Shown one piece after another: positions 30,696-45,230 of a stretch of 50,685 bases of DNA. Within the stretch, counting starts at the first letter, position 1. Each line of letters starts with the position of its first letter. The notes under the pieces are model-generated. The model worked only from the letters and a program-made list of their open reading frames with translations, searched no databases and was not told the origin of the DNA. Position numbers and translations under genes: made by a program. Source of the stretch: Plakobranchus ocellatus (Eukaryota > Mollusca > Gastropoda > Plakobranchidae); contig BLXT01000976.1 in the NCBI GenBank assembly GCA_019648995.1, forward strand, positions 120,640-171,324. The letters are read 5' to 3'.

Positions 30696-33600
30696 TTTAT
30701 ACTAATAGCACATTTAAATCATAGATACAAGAAAAACATTCCAAGGCAGTATTTTTGTAATTACTCCATTTTCTATTTGTAACCTCAAAAAAATTCAAAA
30801 GGTCCTCAGATTAGTTATTGATTTATCTCTAATCGATATAGATCTGAAAACACTAGATTTCTTGTCATTGGCAATCCCAGCCACCCGAAAAGCACTTGAA
30901 AACGAATCTAGCTTGCAATAATTGCCAGAAATTGTAGACGAACAAGAAATGTTAAGAAACAGAGTACATGTATCAAGATGACAATAAATTCCTTTTGATA
31001 AAATAGAAGGGGTTAACTTAAAGAAAGATTTATAAGTGTGTAGAATCTCAATAGGTGATCTCGACATATGTGAAAAGCAGTGCGCTTTTTATATCAAATT
31101 GTTTAAAAAAAATTATATGTTAATTTATATTGAAAAAGCAAAAATCAATATTTTCAGGCCAGACTGCTTGCTCTAAAGAGAATTTATTCCCCTTTTATCA
31201 GCATCCAAAAAATTATAACATTTTTAATAATGGAAGTTGCTCATAGCTATACTGATTTATTTGATACTTTTGATCTAGTCTTAGTAGCTTAGTGATAGAT
31301 TACAAAGTCCTTTAACAAAAACAACAAAAAATTTATAATTTGTTCCTTTACTTAAGATTTGGAGCATAAAATATTACCAGGTATTGTAGTTAGAGTTGAG
31401 ATTTCCAAGCCCCTGGATTTTTTCCTCCGTTTTTTTTGGGTTTTTTTTTTTTTTTTTTTGCAGATTTGATGATTTTGCACAGTACTGGGTATTTATTATT
31501 GGATCGCCATGGTACAGTATCAGAATGTTGCACTAGGCCTCAACTACCTTGGCCAATAATTAATGATATTTTACTGCTTTTACTAGAGTGGTCAACTCCA
31601 CAGGGGTTGTGAGCGAATAGAAGGGAAAAACTGAAGCTGTTCATGTTCAGTTTCAAATGTTAATTGTTATGGCCAAGCATTGCTGCGTACAATATCGTGT
31701 AAATCTGTTGTTTGCATTTTTCTCTCTTTTCCTCCTTACTGAGGATTATGTGTTTGACTTCATGGTTCTAGACATTTCCCATTGGTTTGTCTTGTGAGGC
31801 CAGAAACTGAAAGGCCAAAAGTAAAAGTAAATCTCTGTGATCAGCTGTTGTGCCACTTTTGTTCCATTACTCTCTTTCCCATAATTATATTGTTTGTCAT
31901 CACATTAAATCAAGACGGAAGTATTGGCAGTACCAAAAACTACCAAACTTTATGACCCTGAAAATCTCAGAGAAAGGATTGAAGCAGGTCATGTTGCCAA
32001 GACGTGTTATAATCATTAGATATCAAACATACAGCAATATCGCATGTTTTTTAATGTGACAAACAAAAGCGACTCTGGAACATGTTCTCAACCTGCAGAT
32101 TCTCTAGGCAGAGATCACAGCTATTGCCATTTCATTAAAGCAGTTGAACCTTAACCATGCCATAAAATATGTATTACGTATATTATTAAATGGCTGCTTC
32201 TGATTTTTTTCAATTCTTTTTGCCTGGGTTCAGAAAGAAAAACTCATGAAAAAAACTTAATATGCAGCAGGACGTAAATAAGGTTCAGATACGAAATATT
32301 TGCCATTATTGTTTCTAGCTCCTGCTTGCTGAATGACTCAATACTTGTATTTGAGATTATTTTTTTTCATATATGTATTTCTTAAACAAATTCTATCCAA
32401 AGTATACATACACCTCAGAACCAATTTCTAAAGATTGAAAATAGAAATTAGAATAAAGAATGGTTCTCAAATGATCCTCAAAATAAATTATTCATATCCT
32501 TTTTTGTCTGCTGTTCCTGCCTCATTTAAGCTTTGACATATATATATACAAATTGAAAAATCAAAATGTAATAAATTGCTTCCTTTGATGATACCAGGAT
32601 ATCACTTTTTCTTTTCAATATTACTAGAATTTGTGTGCATTGTGTCTAGATAGGTGCTATACCTAAACCATAAGTAAATCTCTTCATAACACATGTGATA
32701 GTATGATATCAAATAGAATTAGTGTGTACTCATTTAGATCATGCATGTCTCAGGACTCCAGATCTTATTAGAGATAAAGAGACAAAGATTTAAGAGGAGG
32801 AAAAGGAGAGAAATAGAGCCAAATCCTGAGTGTCAAACTATCTTTGATTTTAGATTTTAAGAGGAATGTAAAATTTATGTCACAAATCAAATAACCTCAA
32901 TCCCCCAATCCCACCACATTAAAAAGATAAATCAAAGTATGGTTCCTCAAATTGTAGAAAACATTTGTTGTAAATAGGGGCTACACTGAGACTTAATATA
33001 ATGAACACCATGTCTTTGGTGATGGTTTTGGACAAACCAAGGGAAGAATTTGCACACACACTGACCCAAATAAAAAATTAAATATATAATGTTAATGACA
33101 GATTAAAAACTATCAGCTAATCTCTTTTCGTCACTGAATCTACTTATTCTCAATGCATTTCTAATACATTTTATGTTACATGAAAAATAATTACGTTACA
33201 TTGAATATGAAACAGCAGAATTCGTTATACATGTATTATTTTCACAATAGTAGACCATATTGCTGCAATATAACTTAACCTAGTTTCTTTGAAATCGGGT
33301 TGATCTTGAATTATCATTTAGAACCAACATTGCAACATATTCTCTTTTTTAGAAAAGTAAAGATGTCCTCATTTCACTCAATATATATGAGCAGCAGTCC
33401 CCTTAAAACAAGTTGAGTTGCAGTTCTACCTGTTTGGCTTTACAATTAGATGTAATTCATTAACTTAACTGGGTGACAACAATCACTTTTTAAGAGCAGG
33501 ACTTTCATTAGACATGCTGTAGACTTTTATTCAAATAAACATTGAAAATTGCGGATTTTAAATTAAAATTTTGATTTGAACTCAGTGGTGCAGATCCGCA

Positions 33601-35250
33601 CCTTCACTCTTTCTGAGGGACTGTTACATGTAGTCATATCTTACGTGCAATTTAATGCGATTCTTTAACATTGAAAAGTAAATGCCAGCAACAAAATGCT
33701 AAGGAATAAGATCAACAAGCCAAGCATTACATGATTTGTTTATTTTTATTAAAAAAAGATTACATAATATATATACACAGAGATTTATTTGAAAAATAGA
33801 AAATGTAGGATGCTGCAGTGAGGAATGTTTTCCAAGATGAATAGAACTAAACAAGTAACATAATTTAATACATTTAATGAATATTAGCCAGCATTTAAAA
33901 CCTTTCAAAACAAGTAGAACCAATCCTTATTATTTTCTTTTGCACTGAAAATTTCATTGAAAAGTTAGATAAAAAGTGATGATGATTTAAACAATGATTG
34001 TGACACTATTTACATTTCCACATCTGCACTAAGTTCATCAGAAGTGCAAGAAGAAGAAAATGTTAGGTAAAGAAGAAAGATATTGTACATTCAAATCAAA
34101 CACAAGCTGACAACTGCAATTTAAAGGGGTAAAAACACAAGAAGGGACTTTATAAGCTAAAATTTCACTGTGTGGAGCAACCAGGTGAAAAGACTCAAAG
34201 TTTGCGACCGAATAACAAAGCCAATGCGTATTTCTTGAGGGTCAAATCTACAAGCAAATATGGCTAATAGAGCAGCAATAAAAATTTTTTTCTTAGTTGC
34301 AGTCATCTGTTTGAAAAGAGGCCAAAACGAGCCTTATGGGGAAGAGTCTGATGATCACACTGTTGGACACAGCATGCAAATAATCAAGTTCAGATCACAA
34401 GGATTTTGGGAGGTTTGATTACAAAATTTGCCAAGGCTACAATGTGAATGAAATCATTGTGAATGAATTTCGGCAATGCAATAAAACAAATACATACATG
34501 TATCTATGCAGTTTAAAGAATTTGAAGAATGTAGGTTATACATTTTTTTTTCAAAATTGTTTATATTCTGCCTTTTTAAATTTAAAGTGATTTTAAATTT
34601 TGAAAGTGTCGTGTCATATCATGAAAAAGATAAATAAAACACAAATTAATGAAAAATTAAAATGGTCTACATTTTTTATCACATTGGTGGTATGATTGGT
34701 AGAGTTAAAACTGAAAAGAATGAGTGGCCACTTATTTAAGGTCAAGATTAATGGGCGAAGTAAAGTATGAAAAATAGATAACACAAAATATCATTTATTA
34801 ACAAGCCCAGATTTCAACTTTTTTTTTCAAGTATTATCATGAATCATTGTCTACGTTTATAAACCAGCCAATATGTTCCCAAGTCTGCAGTGAGAAGATG
34901 ATGTAGCTGCTATGGTCAAAATTTCATTTTTATTTTATTTCAATTAGCCTCCTTCATTCAGTCCAACAGCAGGTTAATAATATTGACAAAAAATTTTGGG
35001 AAATAAATTCATTTTTCAAACAAAACAATGATATGTTAAATTGACTTATCTAAATAAAGCAATAGGAGATTGAAATAGTCACTGCAGGTCTTTAAAACTG
35101 CATCCTAAATATTTACAATATGAAAGTTTGCAAGTGTTTGAGAAGTGATATAATATATGTAGTTTGAAGATAAATATATTTCATACAACAGTTTAATTTT
35201 TCAATGGAATGTTTCAATGACATTTCTTTTATATACAAAACATAAATTAT
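30696..35250. other. Intergenic sequence and probable 3' UTR of the membrane gene
   Basis: No bounded element or protein family seen. The part next to 35256 probably includes the 3' UTR of the minus-strand membrane gene, since TTTATT (AATAAA on the minus strand) occurs near 34931. A short (TA)n lies at 32540-32548. Confidence 0.5.
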
Positions 35251-35255
35251 GTAAA

Positions 35256-38200
35256 TTATGACAAGGCCGAATATGAATGGACATATTTCCTGTCAGAGAA
35301 TCTGAGCTCATAGGCCATTTCATCTTCCATTTCCTGTATCCGAGAGAAAAATAAAACCACCATGCCAATCTGAAGAGAGAAAAATAATATGATTATACAT
35401 ACTGTGAAGCAAAATGACTACAAAATTTAAGATAAACAATGTTGGTGATTTTAAAAAAATGCAAACACTGCTGAAAATATATAGCTTTAGAGACCTTGAA
35501 GATATTCCAATGGTTAAAAAGATGCATTTATATGATAAAAGAACCCATTCAGTAGTAAAGGTTTATTACAGCAAAGTCAACCAACAAGAAAAAAATGACT
35601 TTGTTTTAATTAGTTTCAAGTAATGATTGTGTTCTTTTGCTATAAAAAAGAAAAGAAAAGGATATTTGTTCTAAAGCTACACCTTGCTGCATGGGAAATC
35701 AGGCCAACATTTGAGCATCTTTGCATATTGCATTCCCATTAATTATCTCTTTCGTCCTTTCAAAAAAAAAAAAAAAAATTTAATGAAGCAACTTTGATTT
35801 CTATGGACAAAACGTTTTGTTATTACTGATTTATCTTACAGATGATTAAATTGAAGTGAGTTTTTGTTTTCCATTAATTTTATGTGTTGGGGTTGTTCAT
35901 ATGTCAACATTATCCAGATTTTTCTAACCAAAATAAATTGATATTCATCTCTCACTCTTTAACATCATTTCAAAGCAACTTACAGCTCCCAACATGCGAG
36001 CCAACCAATAGAGCCACAGAAAGACCACATAAGATCGCCTCTGAAAAGAACGAACAAAAGGTTGAAGGTTCAGAGCTTTTACTCATACAAAAACTTAAAC
36101 ATGAGAAATAAATTCTTACTTTAACTTTTGTCTGCAGTTGAAAATAAAAGGGACAATCTCAAATATTAATTTAAATTATAGAACTTGATCTTACCTAAAA
36201 AAAACAAAAAAATTAAACTCCTTCAATTATGTAGTTTAACCTAATGTGTTCTGTCATGGATATGAAGTTTCAATAAAGGTCATTATGAACTTCTCCAATA
36301 TATTTCAAGTGGTAATTGTTAAACATTTTGAAAGGATATTTCCTTATTAATTACAGGTTGTCGAAGTAAACTTTCATATAATATTATAATGTACTTTTAC
36401 ACATTCAATGCACTAGGTTCAAATCAAGAGTCATAGCAATTTAAATGTGAGAATGACAAGGCAATAAGTTTTGCCTGTTTTTCTTTTATTGTTATCCTTA
36501 CTTGGCCCCAAGTTTACCAAAAAAATGGGAAATTGTGTTTTTATTTTGTTTTGTTTGTGTAAAATCTTCACTTCAGTTCAGCTTTTTTTTTCACCTTTTT
36601 GTTTCCTCATGGTATCTTATTCAGTGTAACAATGGCAAAAAGTCTTAGGAGTTGGTGTCCCATTTCAGATAGAGTAGTAGCTAAATTGGTAGCCAAATGA
36701 TTACATGTAGGAATTATTCAAGTGTATGCACCAACAGTGAAGATGTAGAAAGAGAAGTTTTATGAAGAAATACAAAAAGCAAAAAGCTATCTAAAATCCC
36801 AGGTCATCATAATGGTAATGGGAGATTTCAATGCAAAAGTTGAGGATGAAGGAATAGAAGATGTTGGGCCCAGTGGCATAGGAAGAGCAAATGAGCATAG
36901 AAGTAGGCTAATGGAATGGTGCCAAATCAATGACTTTACCATCACTAATACTTGGTATCAAAACCACCCTAGGTGACAGTGGACTTGGAAGAGTCTCGGT
37001 GATAGAAGAAGAAACAAAATAGATAACATCCTCATTCAGAAACGATTTCAAAATGTCGTCAAAGCATCGAAGTCACTGCCAGGAGCCGATCGTGGTTCAG
37101 ATCATATTCAATTAATGTGTACATTTCAGATAAAACTCAAGAAATTAAGAAAGTCAAAGGCTAATCCTAAATTCTAAAACTAAGCAGCAAAATTGCTATA
37201 TGTGCATAACAAATATGAAACTCTAAATAACATCTCAGAAGTAGAAGAATTATAGTCAGCAATGAAAAATTCACTTAATGAAGTCATAGAGAAAAACATT
37301 CCCAAAAAAGATAAAAAAAGAGCATAAGAAATGGATTAACAAAGAAATACTCTATTAATGGAAGGAAGATGCAAATTAAAAAATGTAAAAGCAAATACAA
37401 AGACCTTAACAGAAACATAAAAAAAAATGCAACGCAGCGAAAGAAGAATGGATCAATCAACAATGTCAGGAAATAGAGCAAAAACTAAATATAGACAGCA
37501 AATTCATGCATGCTAAAATTAAGGATGTCATTGTCAGTTTAAGAAAATCAAATGCAGTAGCCCTGGCTGCATAAAATGAAAAGATGGAACAATGTTAATG
37601 GAAAAGAAGGAAATACTAAACAGATGGTCAGAATATGTTGAGGATCTTCTTAAAGATGTAGGTGCAAAAAAAAACAAAATAGAGAAAAACATAGAAGGCC
37701 CAACTATCCTTAAAGAAGAGGTAGAAGAAGCAATAAAGAAAATGAAAAATGGAAAAGCCACAGGACCAGATAATATATCAGAAGAAATAATTAAAGCATG
37801 AATAATTTAGGAATAAATCTGACGACAAAATTCCTTAATGCAATATACGATAGTGGTACAATTCCAGAAGATCTTTTGTAGTACTGTCTAAAATACCAGG
37901 AGCGACAGAATGTGAACTACACAGAACAATCAGTTTAATGAGCCATTTTATAAAGATCCTGTTACACATTTTGATATATAGAATGCACAAGAGACTAAGA
38001 CCAGAAATATCTCCAAAACAGTTTGGCTTTATGCCTGATAAAGTGACTAGAAATGCAAAATTCACTTTTTTCAATGCTTATGGAAAGGTGTATAGAAAAG
38101 CAAAAAGATCTCCACCTCTGTTTTTTTATATTATTCTAATGTTTTTGACAAAGTGATACATGAAGAGCTGTTTCGTATGCTAGAAAAATTAGACAGCGAT

Positions 38201-41200
38201 GGGAAAGATCTGAGAGTAATTAGAAATTTATACTGGGTTCAGACTGCATCTGTAAGAATTGAAGGAGAACATAGTGGTTTCAATCAAACCCATCAAATGA
38301 GATGTAAGGCATGGATGTGTAATGTTTCCTGATCTTTTTAACCTATATATATAGTGAAATAATCTTAAGGAATCTTGACGGTATTTCAGGCTTAAAAATA
38401 AATGGACAGAATCTTAATAATCTCAGGTAGGCAGATGATACAGTTTCAAATAGAAACATAAGTATGACAAATAAAATACGGATGTATGGTCAGTACTTTT
38501 CTTTGGTAGTGAGTGTTGGACAATGAACAGAAAAAAAACTAGAAGCAGTGGAGATGTGGTTTATTAGAAGAATGATGAGGATATCATGGACGGAAAAAAA
38601 GTCAAATGAATTATTTTTGAAAGAGGCTAATCTGAAGTGATCATTAATTAAAACGATAAGACAGAGGCAACTTCAATTTTTAAGCTATATTTGCCGACAT
38701 AAGAGTTTAGAACATTTAGCAAACGCAGTAGACGTAGACAGAGAATAACTATATTTGAAAATCTTAAGTCATGGGCAATAGGCAAGGGCAGCAATAAAAA
38801 CTTTATAAAGTTAATTTAGAATAGGTATGAGTGGAGGAACATGATCGCCAATGTCTGTTCCAGACAAGGTAGCTGATGATGATGATGTTTCCTCATGAGA
38901 TTTTAAACTTTCTAAATAAAAAGTGATACATGTATGTGTAAAAAAAATGTTACAGACTTGCACGAAAAGGTTGTTTCTACATCATGTGTGGAAAAAAAAA
39001 TCCAAATTATCCAGGTACATTTTGAAAAAATGGGGTTCCAACATTTTAATATATATATAGTCAACACTGCTTAAATTGAAGCCGCTTAAGTCGATCTTTC
39101 TTTGTGGATCTGCCCTGTCAGCTTCACATCATTGGATTGCCCGTTTTCTTATTCTGTGCTGACTTGTCTACGTCACGCTCGTCACTCCACTTCGTTGGAC
39201 TTATTCAACTTGTCATCATTGGACTTAAACTGAATAGGTTTCCTTTTATTATTATTTATATTAATATTATTATTATTATTATCTTTATAAGTTAGTTTGC
39301 TGCTTGATATTAGTGAGTATTGTAGATCTATGTTTTGTTCTGTTTTAATGTTATTGTCTGTACATAGTGTTAATTAAACGTAGCCTTGTAACTTCTTTCT
39401 TTTTAACCTGGTTTTTCAATCTTTTTTTTTTTTACGCTCCTCTTGTCAGTCGTTTGCTTTGGATTTGTTTGTATATCTTAGTTGTGGTGCGGCACATAGC
39501 TTGACGGCCCTTAGCGTTTGAGGGTCGTAACAATTTTTGGAGGGGACACCCTTTTTGATAGAAAAGAACCCTTTTGCTATGTGTTTCTATTATATCATAA
39601 TGGATCTTTATGAAAAATATATTCAGTTAGCAGACAACCTTGGAGTAGCGAAGATTAGTCGTTTAGAGTGGATTCAATCCCGCGTGGACAGAGAGATCGA
39701 ACAGCAGGAGCAGAAGCTGAAGCTCAAGCTCGACGAGCAAGCAGCTGAATGTGAGGCTGAGATATTACAAGAGAAATTTGAAAAACAAAAACAGCTGGAT
39801 GCCCAAGCAAAAGTTCCACAAAAACTCTCATTTGCAGCATTGAGTGACGATCAGTCATCGTCAGGTTCGGAATTGCCTGCTCTCCCCCTCTTGGGCGCCA
39901 CACGTGGACTTCCAATACTGATATGTCTTATAGCAAATTCATATTATTGAAGTTGTACTAAGAGATGAGCTTTCATGAGATTTTCAAGAGAATGATAAAA
40001 TTATAAAGTTGTATTTTTTGCTGTGCTATTGTCCAGATGTAGTGAGGGGAGGGTTGCATTTTGTTCTTGATTACCATAGATTTCTTTTACTGCAATTTTG
40101 AGGGGTTCCATTTTTCAAGGACTCAGAAAGTTGTAATTTGGTTTTTCGATCTAAATATATTTGTAATCTCTAAGGAAACAGTCCCTGGGCGTTCAGTGAG
40201 ATTGTTTAGCAATGTGTTAAAGCTGTAAGAGTTATGATTGAGAGAATGATTTTCTACTTGTTTTGTGGCACCCTCATGCGTTTTATAATTTGATAAGGGT
40301 AAAGGAGGAACGAGATTGATAATAACCTGTGAGAAGGGTTCAACAATCAGCGGCATGGGCTGATATGGTGCAGGACGATCCCTACCAGAGGGTGATTTAT
40401 TTAACATACACGGCAAGATCTCACATAGTCCAAAGCATCTTTAGACAAGCTGGGCCAAGAAAAATACTCTTTGATATTGGCCAAAAAAAAAAAGGTTTTA
40501 CGCCATCCAATGTGACCTGAAATGTTGGCTTCATGAGCCGACTGCAATACTTGAGATCTAATAGATTCTGGAACACAAAAGGTCTTAACAGAGTCAAAAT
40601 GACCTGGGTGTCAGATGACACGATATAAGCAACCATTGCTTATGACATACAAAATGCCTCGAATAGGATCCTTATCAACTCTCCCAAAGCAGGAAGTAAG
40701 GGTAGGATCCACTCTCTGTCATTCAGCTAAATCCGAATAGAGTGACAAAATGTCCACTTCGACGGATATAGCCGAGAGCCATTACTTGTAACCGTCTTAG
40801 CGGCTGGATTGCACTGAGAGTCAATGATATTCCCAGACTGAGATAATATCTGGGGGGACAACTCAACACAACACAGCATTGGCTTCTCAAAATGAAATTA
40901 CAAACAAGTTAAACTGGACAAAAACTCCAAGCAACTACATTCACATAAACTCATTATGCCCTAACACACCCCCTTTGAAGCCTTATTGTGACGGGCCACC
41001 ACATAGCTAGATTTTTATCTGAGTCCATCTTTTACTTTTCGACGCCGCTCATAACCCTTTCCTCCGTCCAATCTATAAAAATGTTAGTTACCAGTACATA
41101 TGCAAATGGATATGCATGTGCGTAATGCTAGCTATTATTACACAGTCACAGAACAGGGCCACAGCAGGAAGTTTTACTTTTGTGTGTGTGGGAAAGGGGG

Positions 41201-44200
41201 GAAGAAGGGGAGGGCGTTGCTCATCACAGCCAGACAGTCTAGTAGTAGTATAAAGATAGGCTTTATTCTAGATCTATTCACACTTATTACTTCAGCGGCA
41301 ATTCTTGTTTTGCCTTTGGCTGGCTTGAACTTTAAAGTGTTTCTCTCTCTCTCTGAGGCAGTGCAACTGTAACGATCAAGCATGCTGATCATTTCCAAAC
41401 AACGTATGTGCACGTGTAAGTTGGAGAGGGAGGCAGTGGCCCAGCTGGCCTTGTGGGAGGTGCACACAGTACTTGTTGAACAATTAGATTTCTCTGTCTA
41501 GGTCTAGTCAATGTTAGTCCCATGTAATTTCCTCTTTACCCCTCCTGAAATCATTATACCTCTTCCCCTTTTCCTCAATTGGCAACCACGATACACGACT
41601 TTGCCACTAAAACACAAAATCGAACTTATTCAAGAAGTGAAAAAAAAGTAAGGTAGTAAACAATAAAGGAAAAGAAAAGAAAAGCAAACAAAATCCGACA
41701 ACAACAAACATAAAAAGCACAAGGCTGTTTCAACGAATTCGGTGTACTTGCGAACACCAATGAAGAAGATACATTTGGGCACCATGATGATAATTAAGAC
41801 ATGACCAATCACAAGATGATGATGTTGAGAAAGCACAATTGGTGCAATTTACAGTCAGAGCCTCAAACATCCTACTTAATAGTTTTGTAAAAAGACTAAT
41901 ATAAAAAGGTGAACTTGTGAAAGATTTTGGTACAAGAAACTGGGGTTCTGCACGTCTCCCTCCCCATTATATATTATATTTTAGATTATAGAGAGAGTGA
42001 GTGGGGGGGGGGGGGGTTTGCTTCAATCAGGGGAGATAACTGAAAAAATCCTGTAAGTCTATTTTTTAATTATGTTCCCCGGACATCAACTTAAGCAGTG
42101 TTGACTGTATCATCAGCCATCCCCACCTTCTGTTGCTAAAAAAAAAAGACAAAATTATTTGCTGAACTTAGTTATTGCTCTCAGACCTTTCCCTTCTCTT
42201 TTTCTCCACATGATCACAAACAAGAAAGAAGCATCTGTAAAACCATGCAGGAGGAATCCACACACACACTCAGACTCAGAGCAGCCCATCTTGCCTTTTT
42301 TTATTTATTTAGGAAGTGATTCTCAATACTTAAGATTATCAGCAAAACAAAATGGTGAAATCAATTTGTGAAAATTTATAATGGGTCGTTCAGTCAAATT
42401 TAGATCGAAACCAACAATTTTCAATATAGCCCAAAGAGAGAAAAATTTGGTTTGATTAACTGCAAAATCAAATAATGTGAATTTGAATTATGTGGAACCT
42501 AGGTTAAAAAATAAATACTTCTTTGTCACAAAACTCAATGCAAACATGAAAATAAAAAATAATGACAGAAAAAAAATTGGGACTGTAATTTTTTGTCCCT
42601 ATGTTTGCCACAAAATGAAAATCTCTTGCAAAAATATTTTCATCAATGTCTTTTTACTCGCACGTTTATGAACAAATTACATGAATGAGTTTATTCTTTT
42701 ACTTTAAAGTACTTACAAAGGTGTTCAGGCCATAGAAAGAGAACTCAAACACAGAGAAGCAGAACTCAATAAAGGAGTACATGATGAAGGTGTAAGTGAA
42801 TGCTCTGAGTGTCTCCATATACAGAACAAAGTGCTGAGGAAATAATTATTAAATATGTTTATTAATAAATAGCGAGCCAATACATATAACATACAAGAAG
42901 CCATTCATTACTGAATGGGACATGGCGAAAATATTTTCCATGACATATTTGTGTGTGTGTATCTCTTAGAACTAAAAATGTCAAATGATTTCTCTCATAT
43001 TTTGCACAAATAATATGATTAACATACATGTATCCAAAGTTTTGTAACTAGAAATTATCTCTTCATCAAGCAGAGCCTTTTTTTTTTTAAACTTAAAATA
43101 TTAAAAAAAAAAGATTATTATATATAAATATGTATATTATATATGGCAAAAGGTCAAAAGGTGCTCCTTCATTGGTGGGTGTTTTATAACTGCAATAAGT
43201 TACCTTCTTTAAGTTGCTATTTAAATTTTAAAAATATGAAACTGTAGCTAATAAAACGAAGAGACAACTCACAATAGCATTAGTTGTTAAACCATTTATT
43301 TCTAAAACAGTGTATCGTTTTTTAATTCAAAATAGGTCTAAATTTACGTGTTTTTTTCCTTTACTTTGAGGGCATATTGTTTGAGATAGTTAAACACACT
43401 AAACAAAATATAATTTGCATAATTGCTGATGTTTCCATAAAGTTAAGAGGCCAATCTTTCCTTTTATATTTGGTCAAACGTTTTCTCAAAGCCAAGGAAG
43501 AATTAGAAGTCATTTAAAATATAGTGTCTGTCATGATGCATGACGTCACCCCCAATGAACGTAGATCTAGTCAAACAAGGACCATAGTTCTAACACATTC
43601 AAACACTTTTCGGGTAATTTAAGGACTAGGCACCCAATGCTACTCTGAGAACAAGTATGAAAAGAATAAACAATGATAATCGAACTGGGCCTGTCTAAAT
43701 TTTTGGTGTCACAAAATCACGACAGACACCGGCTCTTCTAAACGGGAAACTGCTTTGATTCACAAAGAACAGATTCATGTTTTCATAAAACCAAAGACCT
43801 CCTTTTAGAATCAGCACATCCGGTTTCACTCTAACAATGAATGGTAGTGTGTACATGCAAGGTCAAGTTTGGTGTCACACATTATTTCTAGTGTCATAAC
43901 AGACATTTTAATTTGGAGATGTCACAACAAACACCGAAATTAATTGAGATATTTGCTTATCATGGTCGTTTTTACATTTTTTAGGTGTATTAATTGCTTT
44001 GTTTACCCATTGCACATCGTTGACAGCATAGATCTAAAGCAAACTTGTTGTGAGAAAGATAAAACTGTTGTTTTACCTTACGTGATGCCAAAACTGATGG
44101 TAATCACGCATCACGACAGACTTTATAAAAGCAATTATTTTTTAAAAATTGTCGGCATTGCCTTTAAAAACACTCTTGATGTACATATTTCACTAGCTAT

Positions 44201-45144
44201 ATATCTTGACAACTTGATCTAGTAACCTTGTGTATGTTGTCACATCATGGGAGCGTAATGACAGGGGCTGGCATTCCCTCAGTTCATGTAACAACATACA
44301 CCATTTTGAATGGAAGGATAGTCTGTAGACTTCTTTCAAATTTAAACTACTAATTTGAGATTCTAAAAACAAGTTTATTCTTTTTTTATGCTGTTTTTAG
44401 CACTTTTTAAACAAACGAAATAGAAAAAAAAATCACAACTTTTTCTCTCTTGACAATAACTTCATATCTTGCAAGATATGTTTTTGACAATTTTAAAGTT
44501 TATTACTGCTACATAATTTATTAAATTCCAAGTTAGATAAGTCTTTTTAAGTATTTGGCCTGAATTTTTTTTCTTTTTACATAAAAAATTTTGTCTCCAG
44601 TTGATTGCATGTGTCACACAATCAGTGTCATGACAGACATCTGTTTCCACCCAATTCTTTAAAAAAAAGTGTGCCCCTATTCATTTCCTTTTTAATCTTT
44701 TTCTATCTGTTATTTATTAAAAAATACACACCTTTAATGAAATCTATTGATCTGCTTTGGTGAATAAAAAGATTTGTGTACTGGAAATGTCTGTTGTGAC
44801 ATGTGGCGCCGAATGGATCTCGGTATCTGACCCAAGTAAGCTTCTCTCTTGATAGTTCAAGGTTATTTGAGCCCTACTTAAGTTACCAAACGTTAAAAAA
44901 TAACTGTTGTAAAGTTTAAGCTCGTGTACTTGTGATCAGGGGCTCGTTCTTGGCGTCACATATCACAACAGACATTTCAGAGGTGTGTTTGGAATGACAC
45001 CCACTGACACAGAATAAGGGCTCAGACTATCTTTTTCAAGAAGCTTTTTTGGAAAATATAGATATTTGAGATGTTTTTTCTACATTTTTAGTAAATTTAA
45101 GGTACTTTTAGTATTTTGAAAATTTTGAGCTCCTTTTGAACTCT

Positions 45145-45230
<86 letters not shown>

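Larger units (their letters stand above)
39059..42106. mobile_element. TIR element, pogo/Tigger-like ends, with nested Ty3 pieces
   Basis: Left end AGTCAACACTGCTTAAATTG at 39059 is inverted at the right end, 42083-42106 (reverse complement CAGTCAACACTGCTTAAGTT). TA dinucleotides flank both ends. CAGTnnACACTnGCTTAA-type ends with a second GCTTAAGTCGA inside resemble pogo/Tigger TIRs. I see no transposase in the 3 kb, which instead contains Ty3 fragments of both orientations. Confidence 0.65.

Noticed and set aside
39537..39950. 137-aa ORF as a host gene
   Set aside because: It follows an LTR-like end and has a charged Gag-type N-terminus, so a retroelement fragment is the better reading.
43944..44222. 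92-aa ORF with hydrophobic start in the motif cluster
   Set aside because: No homologous family recognised, no splice context, and AT-rich codon use like the surrounding intron.
45150..45228. Regulatory significance of the long (AT)n tract
   Set aside because: It is a plain microsatellite in an intron with no adjoining element.
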